Shown piece by piece: positions 7,853 through 16,599 of a DNA stretch of 64,000 bases. Origin of the DNA: Brumimicrobium ulvae (GTDB lineage Bacteria > Bacteroidota > Bacteroidia > Flavobacteriales_D > Crocinitomicaceae); NCBI RefSeq assembly GCF_947504225.1, contig NZ_CANNGT010000001.1, positions 1 through 64,000 on the forward strand. The letters run 5' to 3'. Within the stretch, counting starts at the first letter, position 1. The number at the start of each line of letters is the position of its first letter. The notes under the pieces are model-generated. The model searched no databases, was not told where the DNA came from, and saw only the letters and a list, made by a program, of their open reading frames with translations. The position numbers and the translations under genes are program-made.

Positions 7853-9497
7853 CAAAGAGACCTTTTCCTTAAAATCAAGGCTAAAGAGATTAAAAAGAGA
7901 CAGTAACAGATGGTCAATTTTTACATTGATCATCGTTCTGTTTTTAGCGCTACCCATTATCTTTATTGGTGTAGAATTGTTCTCTGGTCCTGGTGAAACA
8001 TGGAGCCATATTGTTCAGCATTTATTGCCTGAATATATCTGGAATTCCCTCTATCTTGTTGTTTTTTGTAGTGTATTGGTACTCCTTTTCGGAGTTTCTT
8101 CAGCTTGGTTAGTTTCTAGGTTTGAGTTTCCTTTCCGTAAACAATTGGAATGGTTGCTTATTCTTCCTTTAGCTATCCCATCTTATATTGTTGGTTATGC
8201 TTATGCAGGAATGTTTGATTATGGTGGTAGCTTAGATTTGTTTTTTAGAGCAATGAACTTCGACTTTATTCGTATTGATATTATGAATAGAGCGGGACTC
8301 GCATTTGTTTTGAGTATCTCTTTATTCCCCTATGTGTATGTAAGTGCGAGGGCATTTTTCCTTAATCAAGCCAATAATCTTCTAGAAGCTTCTAAAATGT
8401 TAGGCGTAGGAGAGCGTAAGACATTCTTTAAATTAATGTTGCCGTTGGCTAGACCAGCCATAGTTGCAGGTTTGGTTTTGGTGTTGATGGAAGTACTGAA
8501 TGATTATGGAGCTGCCAGTTATTATGGCGTGAATACTTTTACGACAGGAATATTTAGATCTTGGTTTTCTTTAGAAGAACCTGAAACTGCAGTTTACCTT
8601 TCAGCCCTGTTAATCATCATTATTTTTGCCTTAATTCTGTTCGAAAAATGGCAAGTGAGAAAAGTAAAATTCACTTCGTCCAAAACAAACAATACACACA
8701 TCCAACGCAAGGAAACAAAAAAGTCTATTCAGTGGGTAATTTTTTCTGTCGTTTTTCTTCCTGTCCTTTTGGGCTTTGTTTTACCCGTAGGTCAGTTAAT
8801 TTATTGGGCTTTTATCACCGCTTCAACAGTTTTTGACTTAGAGTTTATTTTAATTTCCTTGCAAAGTTTCGGCATTGCAATTGTCTCTGCTCTAATCACT
8901 GTGTTTTTTGCATTGCTTTTAATCTACTTTTCTAAATGGAGTGCTTTAAGATTCATTAAGAACATTGCCCGTATTGGTGTTTTAGGATATGCTATTCCAG
9001 GTGCTGTAATTGCAATAGGTATTATGATTCCAACCATTGCTTTAGACAAATGGTTAATCGATGTATTGGCTCAATTTGGAATAGATTCGGGGTTGATTAT
9101 CAATGGAACCCTAATCGCTTTGTTCTATGCTTACGCTGTTCGGTTTTTAGCGGTTGCATATAATCCTATCGACTCAACAGCTTTGAAGGTGGATAATTCT
9201 ATTCCTGATTCCTCAAAGGTGCTTGGTGTTGGAAATTTAAAGACATTTTTTAAAATTGAATTTCCATTAATTAAAACAGGTGTGTTTAGTGCCGTTATTT
9301 TAGTTTTTATCGACGTAATGAAAGAATTGCCCTTGACTTTAATTTTAAAACCATATCATATCGATACATTGGCCGTTAAGGCTTTCGAATATGCCAGTGA
9401 TGAAATGGTGATGGAGGCTTCAATCCCATCTCTTTTTATTATCTTTACTGCAATGATACCCGTGATATTTTTAAATAAATTATTGATTAAAAAATAA
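7833..9497 (+). CDS. fbpB: Ferric-iron ABC transporter, fused permease
   Basis: A 554-residue inner-membrane protein with about twelve hydrophobic segments and two copies of the binding-protein-dependent permease domain. EAA-type loops are 'EASKMLGVGERKTFFKLMLPLARPAI' near residues 185-210 and 'DSSKVLGVGNLKTFFKIEFPLIKTG' near 460-485. This FbpB/SfuB double-domain layout is normal for the family. ATG at 7833 is preferred over the TTG one codon earlier. It is translationally coupled to the binding protein (20-base overlap) and followed after 2 bases by the ATPase. Confidence 0.92.
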   Translation: MKQVGSNKETFSLKSRLKRLKRDSNRWSIFTLIIVLFLALPIIFIGVELFSGPGETWSHIVQHLLPEYIWNSLYLVVFCSVLVLLFGVSSAWLVSRFEFPFRKQLEWLLILPLAIPSYIVGYAYAGMFDYGGSLDLFFRAMNFDFIRIDIMNRAGLAFVLSISLFPYVYVSARAFFLNQANNLLEASKMLGVGERKTFFKLMLPLARPAIVAGLVLVLMEVLNDYGAASYYGVNTFTTGIFRSWFSLEEPETAVYLSALLIIIIFALILFEKWQVRKVKFTSSKTNNTHIQRKETKKSIQWVIFSVVFLPVLLGFVLPVGQLIYWAFITASTVFDLEFILISLQSFGIAIVSALITVFFALLLIYFSKWSALRFIKNIARIGVLGYAIPGAVIAIGIMIPTIALDKWLIDVLAQFGIDSGLIINGTLIALFYAYAVRFLAVAYNPIDSTALKVDNSIPDSSKVLGVGNLKTFFKIEFPLIKTGVFSAVILVFIDVMKELPLTLILKPYHIDTLAVKAFEYASDEMVMEASIPSLFIIFTAMIPVIFLNKLLIKK

Positions 9498-9499
9498 CA

Positions 9500-10501
9500 A
9501 TGCTAACAATTAAGTCTCTTTCTAAAAGTTTTGATAAAGGTAAGAATTACGCTTTAGAAGATGTAAGCTTTGATTTAAAGGCAGGGGACGTTTGTGCCAT
9601 TGTAGGAGAGAGTGGAAGTGGTAAAACAACATTGGTGCGATTAATTGCTGGGTTAGAAAGACCTGACCATGGTAGTATTGTTTTAGAAGATAAAGTAATC
9701 GCCTCAGTCGATAAATTTGTTCAACCAGAAAAAAGAAAAATCGGATTGGTTTTTCAAGAATACGCCCTATTCCCTCATTTAACCATATTTGATAACATCT
9801 TATATGGGATATCAAAAATGAAAAACAAAAAGGCCAGGGTGCAAGAAATGCTCGATTTGGTTGGATTGAGTGATATGGGAAAGCGTTATCCACACCAACT
9901 ATCTGGTGGTCAACAACAACGTGTTGCATTGGCAAGAGCATTGGCGCCAAAACCATCTTTGCTTATTCTTGACGAACCATTTAGTAACTTAGATTCTATG
10001 TTGCGCACCCAATTGCGTAATGAAGTTTTTGATATCATTAAAAAAACTGGTGTCACAGTATTATTTGTTACCCATGATACTCAAGACGCACTTTCTGTGG
10101 CGGATGAAATCTTGATCCTTCAAAAAGGGAAAGTTGTACAAAAAGATGCGGCGGCAAACCTTTATGTCAAGCCCAATAATTTATATGTCGCTTCTTTATT
10201 TGGCGATACGGTGCAAATCAATAAGAATTTGCAAACAGCTTTCCACTGCCCTTTAAAAGAAGATTGTTGTCATGCCATTAGAAATGAGAAAATCAAAGTC
10301 AATCCTACAACCTATGATTCAGATTGTGATTATATCACCACTGCTCAGGTCATAAGAAAAGTAGTCTTGGGAGATTCTATCCAACTGCTCTTGAAATTAG
10401 AATCTGGAGAGCAACTAACTGTCATGACCAAAGATGCAAATATTTCGGACACCATTCATATCGGCTTTAATTCAAAAGATATTTTGGAATTTAACCAATA
10501 G
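9500..10501 (+). CDS. fbpC: Ferric-iron ABC transporter, ATPase
   Basis: A 333-residue ABC ATPase with Walker A GESGSGKTT (about 37-45), Q-loop 'VFQEYALFPHLT', signature LSGGQQQR (about 133-140), Walker B LLILDEPF and the switch histidine in 'FVTHD'. The C-terminal 100 residues form a TOBE-like regulatory part with a Cys-containing stretch ('FHCPLKEDCCHAI') that is unusual and could sense metal or redox; that is speculation. It powers Fe3+ import with the two preceding genes. Confidence 0.92.
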   Translation: MLTIKSLSKSFDKGKNYALEDVSFDLKAGDVCAIVGESGSGKTTLVRLIAGLERPDHGSIVLEDKVIASVDKFVQPEKRKIGLVFQEYALFPHLTIFDNILYGISKMKNKKARVQEMLDLVGLSDMGKRYPHQLSGGQQQRVALARALAPKPSLLILDEPFSNLDSMLRTQLRNEVFDIIKKTGVTVLFVTHDTQDALSVADEILILQKGKVVQKDAAANLYVKPNNLYVASLFGDTVQINKNLQTAFHCPLKEDCCHAIRNEKIKVNPTTYDSDCDYITTAQVIRKVVLGDSIQLLLKLESGEQLTVMTKDANISDTIHIGFNSKDILEFNQ

Positions 10502-10550
10502 ATAAAGAGCGCTTTAAATTTTTTTTTCAAATAAATCGTCAATAATTATT

Positions 10551-10578
10551 TTTGTTAACGAAAATTTACTTAAATTTG
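10551..10578 (+). promoter_or_regulatory. Possible tRNA-Leu promoter
   Basis: TTTG at 10551-10554 and TAAATTTG at 10571-10578 match the -33/-7 consensus, but the 16-base spacer is shorter than the usual 19-21. Confidence 0.4.
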
Positions 10579-10643
10579 CACTCGCTTTTAGTTGTAAAAG
10601 TTGATAGGTATCAAATAACGATTTGGTATAGTATTTTAAGATT

Positions 10644-10725
10644 GCGGATGTGGTGAAATTGGTAGACATGCTAGACTTAGGATCTAGTGCCGCGAGGCGT
10701 GTGGGTTCGACTCCCTCCATCCGCA
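10644..10725 (+). tRNA. tRNA-Leu (anticodon TAG)
   Basis: The acceptor stem GCGGATG pairs with CATCCGC (10718-10724). The anticodon arm is CTAGA-CTTAGGA-TCTAG with anticodon TAG, there is a long class II variable arm, and a TTCGA T-loop. The 82-nt length fits tRNA-Leu. The 3' CCA is not fully encoded (ACA follows). Confidence 0.95.
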
Positions 10726-10737
10726 CAAAATTAAAAG

Positions 10738-10768
10738 TGGTATGAGTATAAAACTTATACCATTTTTT
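10738..10768 (+). terminator. Terminator after tRNA-Leu
   Basis: A TGGTATGAGT/ACTTATACCA stem (10738-10747 with 10753-10762, one G-T pair) is followed by six T. Confidence 0.75.
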
Positions 10769-10819
10769 GTTTAACCCTTTTTGGTTTTTAGTATTAAGTA
10801 AAAGTTTATTTCAATCGAT

Positions 10820-12181
10820 ATGAATATTACAAAAGAAAACGTTGATGATCTCAACGCACTATTGAAAGTTACAGTTGAAAAGAGCGATTATCAAGAAAAC
10901 GTTGATAAAGCTTTAGCTGATTACAGAAAAAAAGCAAGTATTCCAGGTTTTAGAAAAGGAAAAGTACCAATGGGTATTATCAAAAAACAATATGGAAGAA
11001 ACGTACTTGGAGATGAGTTAAACAGAATTGTAAGCGAAGGACTTTTTAAATATGTTGACGAACAAGAGTTTGAAATTCTTGGAAATCCATTACCTAAAAA
11101 TGACGTTCCAGTAGAAGGTGACTTTGATAACCCAGATAATTTTGTTTTTACTTATGAAATTGGAATCTCTCCAAAAGTTGAAGTAAAACTCTCAGGAAGA
11201 AATAAATACGAATACACTAAAGTTAAGGTTGATAAAAAACTAGTTGACAAACAACTTGAAGACCTTACTCGCCGTTACGGAAAGTTAGTTTCTGGTGATA
11301 AAATCGGTGAAAAAGATATGGTTCTTGGTCAATTCGTTGAATTGGATGAAAAAGGAGAAATCCTTGAAGGTGGGGTCATGAATAACTCTACAATTTCAAT
11401 GGAATTCATCGAAGATGAAAAATTGAAAAAAGAATTGATCGGTAAAAAAGTGGGAGATAAGGTGGTTGTGAACCCTGTTCATGTTTCTCGAGGCGGAAGT
11501 GATACAGCTTCAATGTTAGGAATCGAAGAAAGCCAATTGGGGTCTATTTCAGATAAATTTCAGTTGACCATCAACGACGTGAAAGTAATGGAACCTGCTA
11601 AATTAGATCAAGAATTATTTGATAAATTATTTGGTGAAGGTGAGGTTAAGTCTGAAAAAGAAATGAGAGATAAGGTGAAAGCTGATATGGTTCAAATGTT
11701 TGAAAAAGACAGTGAAAAAATCTTAACCCGTAGAATTTCTAATGACTTAATTAAGAAAACAGATATTCAACTTCCTGATGGATTCTTAAAAAGATGGATC
11801 TTGGCTTCTCAAAAAGAACCTGTATCAATGGAGGAAATCGAAAAAGATTACGAAAACTATGCACGTAGTTTAAGATGGCAGTTAATTCAAAACGAAATCT
11901 TCAAAAACAACGAAATGAAAGTTGAACATGAAGAGGCTATGAATTACACCAAAGGCTTATTGGTTAATCAATACGCTCAATATGGAATGCCTGCACCAGA
12001 AGATGAAGAGTTGACGAAATCAGCACAACAAGTTTTGTCTAATCAAAAGGAAGCTCAACAAATCTATGATATGTTGGCAGAAGAGAAATTAACGAAGTAC
12101 TTTAAGGAAACCGTTAAGCTGGATGAAAAAGAAGTAGATTACGATGAATATGTTAAGATTGCTCAAGATAGCAATGCTTAA
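10820..12181 (+). CDS. tig: Trigger factor (ribosome-bound chaperone, peptidyl-prolyl isomerase)
   Basis: A 453-residue protein with the three-part trigger factor layout. The ribosome-binding N-domain carries the signature 'IPGFRKGKVP' (about 41-50). The central FKBP-like isomerase part is degraded, as is common in Bacteroidota, and the helical C-terminal chaperone arm follows. It binds at the ribosome exit tunnel and shields new chains. It has its own terminator and stands alone after tRNA-Leu. Confidence 0.93.
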   Translation: MNITKENVDDLNALLKVTVEKSDYQENVDKALADYRKKASIPGFRKGKVPMGIIKKQYGRNVLGDELNRIVSEGLFKYVDEQEFEILGNPLPKNDVPVEGDFDNPDNFVFTYEIGISPKVEVKLSGRNKYEYTKVKVDKKLVDKQLEDLTRRYGKLVSGDKIGEKDMVLGQFVELDEKGEILEGGVMNNSTISMEFIEDEKLKKELIGKKVGDKVVVNPVHVSRGGSDTASMLGIEESQLGSISDKFQLTINDVKVMEPAKLDQELFDKLFGEGEVKSEKEMRDKVKADMVQMFEKDSEKILTRRISNDLIKKTDIQLPDGFLKRWILASQKEPVSMEEIEKDYENYARSLRWQLIQNEIFKNNEMKVEHEEAMNYTKGLLVNQYAQYGMPAPEDEELTKSAQQVLSNQKEAQQIYDMLAEEKLTKYFKETVKLDEKEVDYDEYVKIAQDSNA

Positions 12182-12201
12182 GAAACATAAAATTTGAAGA
12201 A

Positions 12202-12228
12202 AGCCTCATACATTGTATGGGGCTTTTT
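12202..12228 (+). terminator. Terminator after trigger factor
   Basis: AGCCTCATAC (12202-12211) pairs with GTATGGGGCT (12215-12224), followed by a T run. Confidence 0.85.
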
Positions 12229-12403
12229 GTTTCAATTGTTTTCTGAATTTTTAAGCGCATATTTTTTTATTCCTTCTTTTCAGATTTGTCATCTGTTGTT
12301 TAAAATGTGCTTTAGTCTATTACTTATGGTTTGTTTATTTTATTGTTGTCTTTTTTTCTTATAACTTAGCCCTTTAACTTTTTAAAAATAAAAACACATA
12401 AGT

Positions 12404-12856
12404 ATGTTATTACAAATTATTAAAAAATCATCCCTATTACTTTGTGTAGGAGCAATGGTGTTGTTTACTTCATGTAATAGTGAAGAGGTAGTTGAAGAGT
12501 CAGCTGATGCAGTTAAAGAATCCGTAAATGAAACGCAGCACAAACTAATAGATGCTGAATCAACAAATGATAAGGTTGTTGAAGAAGGAGCTGTAAATAC
12601 TGATGAGGGAATAGAAAATACGCCTTTAAATACGGCACCACCTGTAAATACTGGAGTTACTTTAAATCCTCCACATGGTGAGCCGGGTCATGATTGTGCG
12701 GTTCCTGTTGGACAACCGTTAAATGCAGCTGCAGGAGCAAATGTAAATGCACCAACAGTGAATACCCCAAAAGTAAATAACAATGTAAGGTTAAATCCTG
12801 CACATGGTGAACCTGGACATGATTGTGCAGTTCCAGTTGGGCAGCCCTTAAACTAA
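12404..12856 (+). CDS. Small lipoprotein with duplicated HGEPGHDCAVPVGQPLN motif
   Basis: A 150-residue protein. It has a lipoprotein signal ending 'LFTSCNS', a low-complexity acidic middle, then two near-identical units of about 21 residues: 'LNPxHGEPGHDCAVPVGQPLN', ending at residues about 106 and 150. Each unit has two His, one Cys, two Asp/Glu and several Pro/Gly, so metal or ligand binding is possible. The same C-terminal motif, as I recall it, occurs in uncharacterised small proteins of other Bacteroidota; its function is not known to me. It is monocistronic with its own terminator. Confidence 0.8.
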   Translation: MLLQIIKKSSLLLCVGAMVLFTSCNSEEVVEESADAVKESVNETQHKLIDAESTNDKVVEEGAVNTDEGIENTPLNTAPPVNTGVTLNPPHGEPGHDCAVPVGQPLNAAAGANVNAPTVNTPKVNNNVRLNPAHGEPGHDCAVPVGQPLN

Positions 12857-12897
12857 AAAAGAATTGCTTAAAATAGCAGAAATCTAAATTTTTAGAG

Positions 12898-12924
12898 CCT
12901 CATGTGATTGCATGGGGTTTTTTT
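12898..12924 (+). terminator. Terminator after small lipoprotein
   Basis: A 7-bp stem CCTCATG/CATGGGG (12898-12904 with 12911-12917) followed by seven T. Confidence 0.8.
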
Positions 12925-12937
12925 ATGCGTATTTTTG
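12908..12937 (+). promoter_or_regulatory. Candidate promoter of hldD
   Basis: TTG at 12908-12910 and TATTTTTG at 12930-12937 (TAnnTTTG) have a 19-base spacer. The -33 part lies inside the loop of the preceding terminator. Confidence 0.45.
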
Positions 12938-12981
12938 TACTCTAAGTAATCTAGATTTGATCACTTTTAAATTAAAAGAAT

Positions 12982-13947
12982 ATGATAGTTGTAACAGGTG
13001 CTGCTGGTTTTATTGGTAGCGGTTTAGTGGGAAAACTAAACGATATGGGGATTAAAAGAATCATTATCGTTGATGATTTTTCAAATGATGATAAAGAACA
13101 TAATCTCGTGGGTAAAAAATATGCTCAAAGAATTGATAGAGCTGATTTTATCGAATGGTTTAAAACACACGGAGATGAAGTGAAATTTGTTTTCCATATA
13201 GGAGCAAGAACGGATACAACAGAATTCGATAAAGAAGTTTTTGACCGCTTAAACTTAAATTATTCTAAAGACATTTGGAGGTATGCAACTCAACATGGAG
13301 TTCCTTTGGTCTACGCAAGTTCAGCAGCAACTTACGGTTTAGGAGAACATGGCTATGATGATAATCATAGAGTAGTAGAAAACTTAAAACCATTAAACCC
13401 ATACGGTGATTCTAAAAATGACTTTGATAAATGGGTTCTAAAACAACACATCAAACCTCCTTTCTGGGCTGGACTCAAATTCTTTAACGTATATGGTCCA
13501 AATGAGTATCACAAAGGCAGAATGGCTTCAGTGGTACTTCATGCTTATCGTCAGATTTCTCGTACTGGTGAAATGAAATTGTTTAGATCTCACAATGAGA
13601 AATATGATGATGGTGAACAAAAAAGAGATTTCATTTATGTAAAAGATGTTCATAATATTTGTGCTTTCTTGATGGAAAACCGTCCAGAAAGTGGATTGTA
13701 TAATGTTGGTTCTGGAAAAGCAAGAACATTTAAAGAACTTGCTGTTCATACCTTTCATGCAATGAATCGTGAAGTGGAAATTAGTTTTATTGATACTCCT
13801 GAAGACATCAGAGATAATTATCAATACTTTACTGAAGCAAAAATGAATAAGTTAATCTCAGCCGGTTACTCAAAAGGATTCCATACTTTGGAGCAAGGAG
13901 TAAAAGATTATGTTGAGAACTACTTATTAGATGGTAAGTACCTTTAA
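12982..13947 (+). CDS. hldD: ADP-L-glycero-D-manno-heptose-6-epimerase
   Basis: A 321-residue extended short-chain dehydrogenase/epimerase. NAD(P)-binding 'VTGAAGFIGS' is at 4-13, followed by 'ASSAATYG' and the YxxxK region 'NPYGDSKNDFDKWV', then 'FFNVYGPNEYHKGRMASV'. These match HldD/RfaD, which makes the heptose precursor of the lipopolysaccharide inner core. The motif 'YHKGxMASV' is specific for HldD within the superfamily. It stands upstream of O-antigen genes on the opposite strand. Confidence 0.92.
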   Translation: MIVVTGAAGFIGSGLVGKLNDMGIKRIIIVDDFSNDDKEHNLVGKKYAQRIDRADFIEWFKTHGDEVKFVFHIGARTDTTEFDKEVFDRLNLNYSKDIWRYATQHGVPLVYASSAATYGLGEHGYDDNHRVVENLKPLNPYGDSKNDFDKWVLKQHIKPPFWAGLKFFNVYGPNEYHKGRMASVVLHAYRQISRTGEMKLFRSHNEKYDDGEQKRDFIYVKDVHNICAFLMENRPESGLYNVGSGKARTFKELAVHTFHAMNREVEISFIDTPEDIRDNYQYFTEAKMNKLISAGYSKGFHTLEQGVKDYVENYLLDGKYL

Positions 13948-13970
13948 ATGATATTCATATGTAAATGGAA

Positions 13971-14002
13971 AAGACCTGTAGGAAACTATAGGTCTTTTTT
14001 AC
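13971..14002 (+). terminator. Terminator after hldD
   Basis: An 11-bp stem AAGACCTGTAG/CTATAGGTCTT (13971-13981 with 13986-13996) with a GAAA-type loop and T run. The A-rich left side may also serve the convergent gene. Confidence 0.88.
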
Positions 14003-14078
14003 TTTATGACTAATTCTACAAAGAATTTTTCCTTATTGTATTTTTGATTGCAGTAGGAAAGCAAGAAATTTAATGGTA

Positions 14079-15554
14079 TTATTTAGATTTTGATAAGTCA
14101 GGGAGATGCATGGAAATTCCTTTCCTTTTTAGTCTGACTTGCTGTGCGATAATCATTGCTGCAGCAGCGTAAACCGGAACCGAGGCTTTGTCTGTATCTA
14201 GATAGTTATTCAATAGACCATGAAAAAAATAGGTTGACATCGCCAATACAACACAAAGGATTAGCGTATACATCTGCTTTTCTTCGGGAGTAAACCTTTT
14301 AATGTTGATGAGTAACATGACACCCGAATAAAATAAAATAGCCACAAAAACAAGCACCGATAGCATTCCAATTAGTCCCATTTCTGCCAGCGGACCTAGA
14401 TACTCTGAATGTGCATTCCCTTGTGTACCGAAATTTGTAGAGATAATGGTTAATTTCTCAGGGTCTTGATAAGGAGCATATTCAAATGCGTATGTTGCAG
14501 GTCCAAAACCAAAAACGGGCTTTTCTTTAAACATATTGAACGCAGCTCCCCATCGGTTGAGGCGTTCTAAATTTGAAGCATCTGAGGAGATATTGGCGGC
14601 AGACCTAAGTCGTTCATCGAAATTTGTTGTGGTATGTTCGTGTTTGTTTTTGGCCAATTCCATTTCTATTTTACTCCATGAAATGATAATGATAGAAAGT
14701 GCAGCTAAACCAACACCCAATACATACTTGAATTTGATTTTGTATTTTATTAAAACCCAAACACCAAAAGCAAAAACAACACTCAACCATGCTCCACGAG
14801 TATAACTAAAATACAAACCAATCAATGTAATGACTAAGATGATGGCCAGAGTAACTTGCGCTTGAATGGAATGCTTTTTATAGGCAATTAATCCAAAAAT
14901 GAAAAACAAGCTCATGGCTACGCTTGAACCATAAATGGTATGGTCTTTAAAGAAAGGCCACATCACCCAATGTCCTTCCTTTTCTCCAAAGTTATATCCA
15001 GAATGACGGATTAAGGTGTAAACAATAGCTATAGACATTCCTATAGTATAGCACCAAAGAAACTTTACAATATTGCTTTTCTTATCGAACACCATAAACC
15101 CAATGGTCATCAATGGAATGATGTACCAGAGTTTCATTAAAAGGAATTTGAATGAAACCATTGGGTTGGTGCTTGTTATTGAGGTCAGGAAAACCCAGGC
15201 TATATAAAACCCAACGGATAAAGTGAGAGGGTGTTTCCAAAACGATTTGTCAATGATAGAACTTTTTAACTCTTTAAAGATAATCAACAGCATTAAGCCA
15301 AAAAGGATAGGTTCTGTTGGTAGAAATAATCCGATTTGACCTTCTGTGAATCCTTCAAGGTTGACAGATAATGGAGTTAATAGTGCAGTAATTAAAAAAG
15401 TTGTATGGGTATGGAAAATGGCAATGTAGGCAATGATTAAAACTAAAGGAAGGGCGTTGAAAAAGTAGTTATCCTGAAACATAAAAAAGGCATTCAGCCC
15501 TATAAATAGAGCCACAAAACCAAATAACAAACCGTTCCTTTTTAAAGTTTCCAC
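14079..15554 (-). CDS. O-antigen ligase family protein (Wzy/WaaL-like)
   Basis: A 491-residue membrane protein with about twelve hydrophobic segments and a large periplasmic loop. In it 'PVFGFGPATYAFEY' and 'NAHSEYLGPLAEMGLIGML' carry the H-S-E-x-L motif of the Wzy_C/O-antigen ligase family. Members join or polymerise lipid-linked O-antigen or exopolysaccharide at the outer face of the inner membrane. It lies 3 bases after the Wzz-like gene in the same operon, so a polysaccharide polymerase is as likely as a ligase. Confidence 0.85.
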   Translation of the reverse strand: METLKRNGLLFGFVALFIGLNAFFMFQDNYFFNALPLVLIIAYIAIFHTHTTFLITALLTPLSVNLEGFTEGQIGLFLPTEPILFGLMLLIIFKELKSSIIDKSFWKHPLTLSVGFYIAWVFLTSITSTNPMVSFKFLLMKLWYIIPLMTIGFMVFDKKSNIVKFLWCYTIGMSIAIVYTLIRHSGYNFGEKEGHWVMWPFFKDHTIYGSSVAMSLFFIFGLIAYKKHSIQAQVTLAIILVITLIGLYFSYTRGAWLSVVFAFGVWVLIKYKIKFKYVLGVGLAALSIIIISWSKIEMELAKNKHEHTTTNFDERLRSAANISSDASNLERLNRWGAAFNMFKEKPVFGFGPATYAFEYAPYQDPEKLTIISTNFGTQGNAHSEYLGPLAEMGLIGMLSVLVFVAILFYSGVMLLINIKRFTPEEKQMYTLILCVVLAMSTYFFHGLLNNYLDTDKASVPVYAAAAMIIAQQVRLKRKGISMHLPDLSKSK

Positions 15555-15557
15555 TGT

Positions 15558-16547
15558 CTAAATTGCATGCTTTATGGTGCGCACTCTTTCTCTAATCAAT
15601 AATGCAATAAACATTAATAGAACAGCAGCAAATGTGTAAACCAACACAATGATCATTCTTTTTGGTTTGGCCTTTTTGTCAGATGGGACAGCATATTCTA
15701 CAACGAATTTGTGATTGAAATTTTCTACTGCATCCGATTCTGCTTGTTCATAAGAAACCTCTTGATCTGTTAACTTTTCAATTCTAAATTCACGAAGGTC
15801 TGAAAGGGCGTCATAACGTGCTCCATATTTCAAGTTCACCTCAATTTGATTCTTAAAAAAGGCTTTGTCCTCAGCAGTTTTTGCTTCGTTTAATGCGGCA
15901 AACAAACTCGATCTTGATTTAGCATCTACTACACCAAGCTGCGAAAGACTATCCATTTCTTCGTTTAGTTTTTCTTGAGCATCTTTTAATTGATTCAACT
16001 TTCTTTTGTTGATTTCTAATGCTGGTACTGTACGCTCTTTGATCAAATCGTTTTTAACTGTATCAATAAGCTGAACTATTTTATTCGCAATATTAGCTGC
16101 TAATTCAGGGTCTTCATCTAAAACTGAGATATTAATCGAACCAAAACGCGTACGTTCAAAGTTGATATGACTTTTGTATGCTTTTCCCAATTTATAATGA
16201 TAGCTTTTGTCCTTTGGATCGATGTCGTAAACTTTCGCTAAATTAAATTCATTGATAATTCTATTGCGCAAAGGAGATGACTGCAAAATCTGAATCAACT
16301 GCTCGGCGTTTTCTTCTTCACCAAAATCCATTGAGCTAGCCTTGGCGTTACTCAAAGCATTAAATGATACTGTACTTGTTGCGGCAGGGAAAACTATCGC
16401 GTCAGATCGATAAAGTACAGGTAAAAATAATGACACGATTATAGAAACTACTCCGGCGATTAAACCTGTAAGCATTAGTGGCTTCCTGTTTTTGTATGTA
16501 AAAACCAACAACTCATTTGTGTTGTGTTCAGATTTCTTTTTTTCCAT
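15558..16547 (-). CDS. Wzz/chain-length determinant-family protein
   Basis: A 329-residue protein with a cytoplasmic N-terminus, a membrane segment (about 15-40), a periplasmic region with coiled-coil character (about 140-270) and a second membrane segment near the C-terminus (about 300-320). This is the Wzz layout. Proteins of this family set the length of O-antigen or exopolysaccharide chains. No tyrosine-kinase domain is attached. It is co-transcribed with the O-antigen ligase-like gene (3-base gap). Confidence 0.85.
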   Translation of the reverse strand: MEKKKSEHNTNELLVFTYKNRKPLMLTGLIAGVVSIIVSLFLPVLYRSDAIVFPAATSTVSFNALSNAKASSMDFGEEENAEQLIQILQSSPLRNRIINEFNLAKVYDIDPKDKSYHYKLGKAYKSHINFERTRFGSINISVLDEDPELAANIANKIVQLIDTVKNDLIKERTVPALEINKRKLNQLKDAQEKLNEEMDSLSQLGVVDAKSRSSLFAALNEAKTAEDKAFFKNQIEVNLKYGARYDALSDLREFRIEKLTDQEVSYEQAESDAVENFNHKFVVEYAVPSDKKAKPKRMIIVLVYTFAAVLLMFIALLIRERVRTIKHAI

Positions 16548-16599
16548 CCTTTTATTTGTGTTTATACGCTAACTTTTATCAATAAGAATTATTGCGTTT

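Noticed and set aside
9522..9956. 144-residue minus-strand frame inside fbpC
   Set aside because: It is a shadow of a strong ABC ATPase frame with all motifs intact on the plus strand.
10514..10726. Minus-strand frame across tRNA-Leu
   Set aside because: It is the antisense of the tRNA; such frames are common artefacts.
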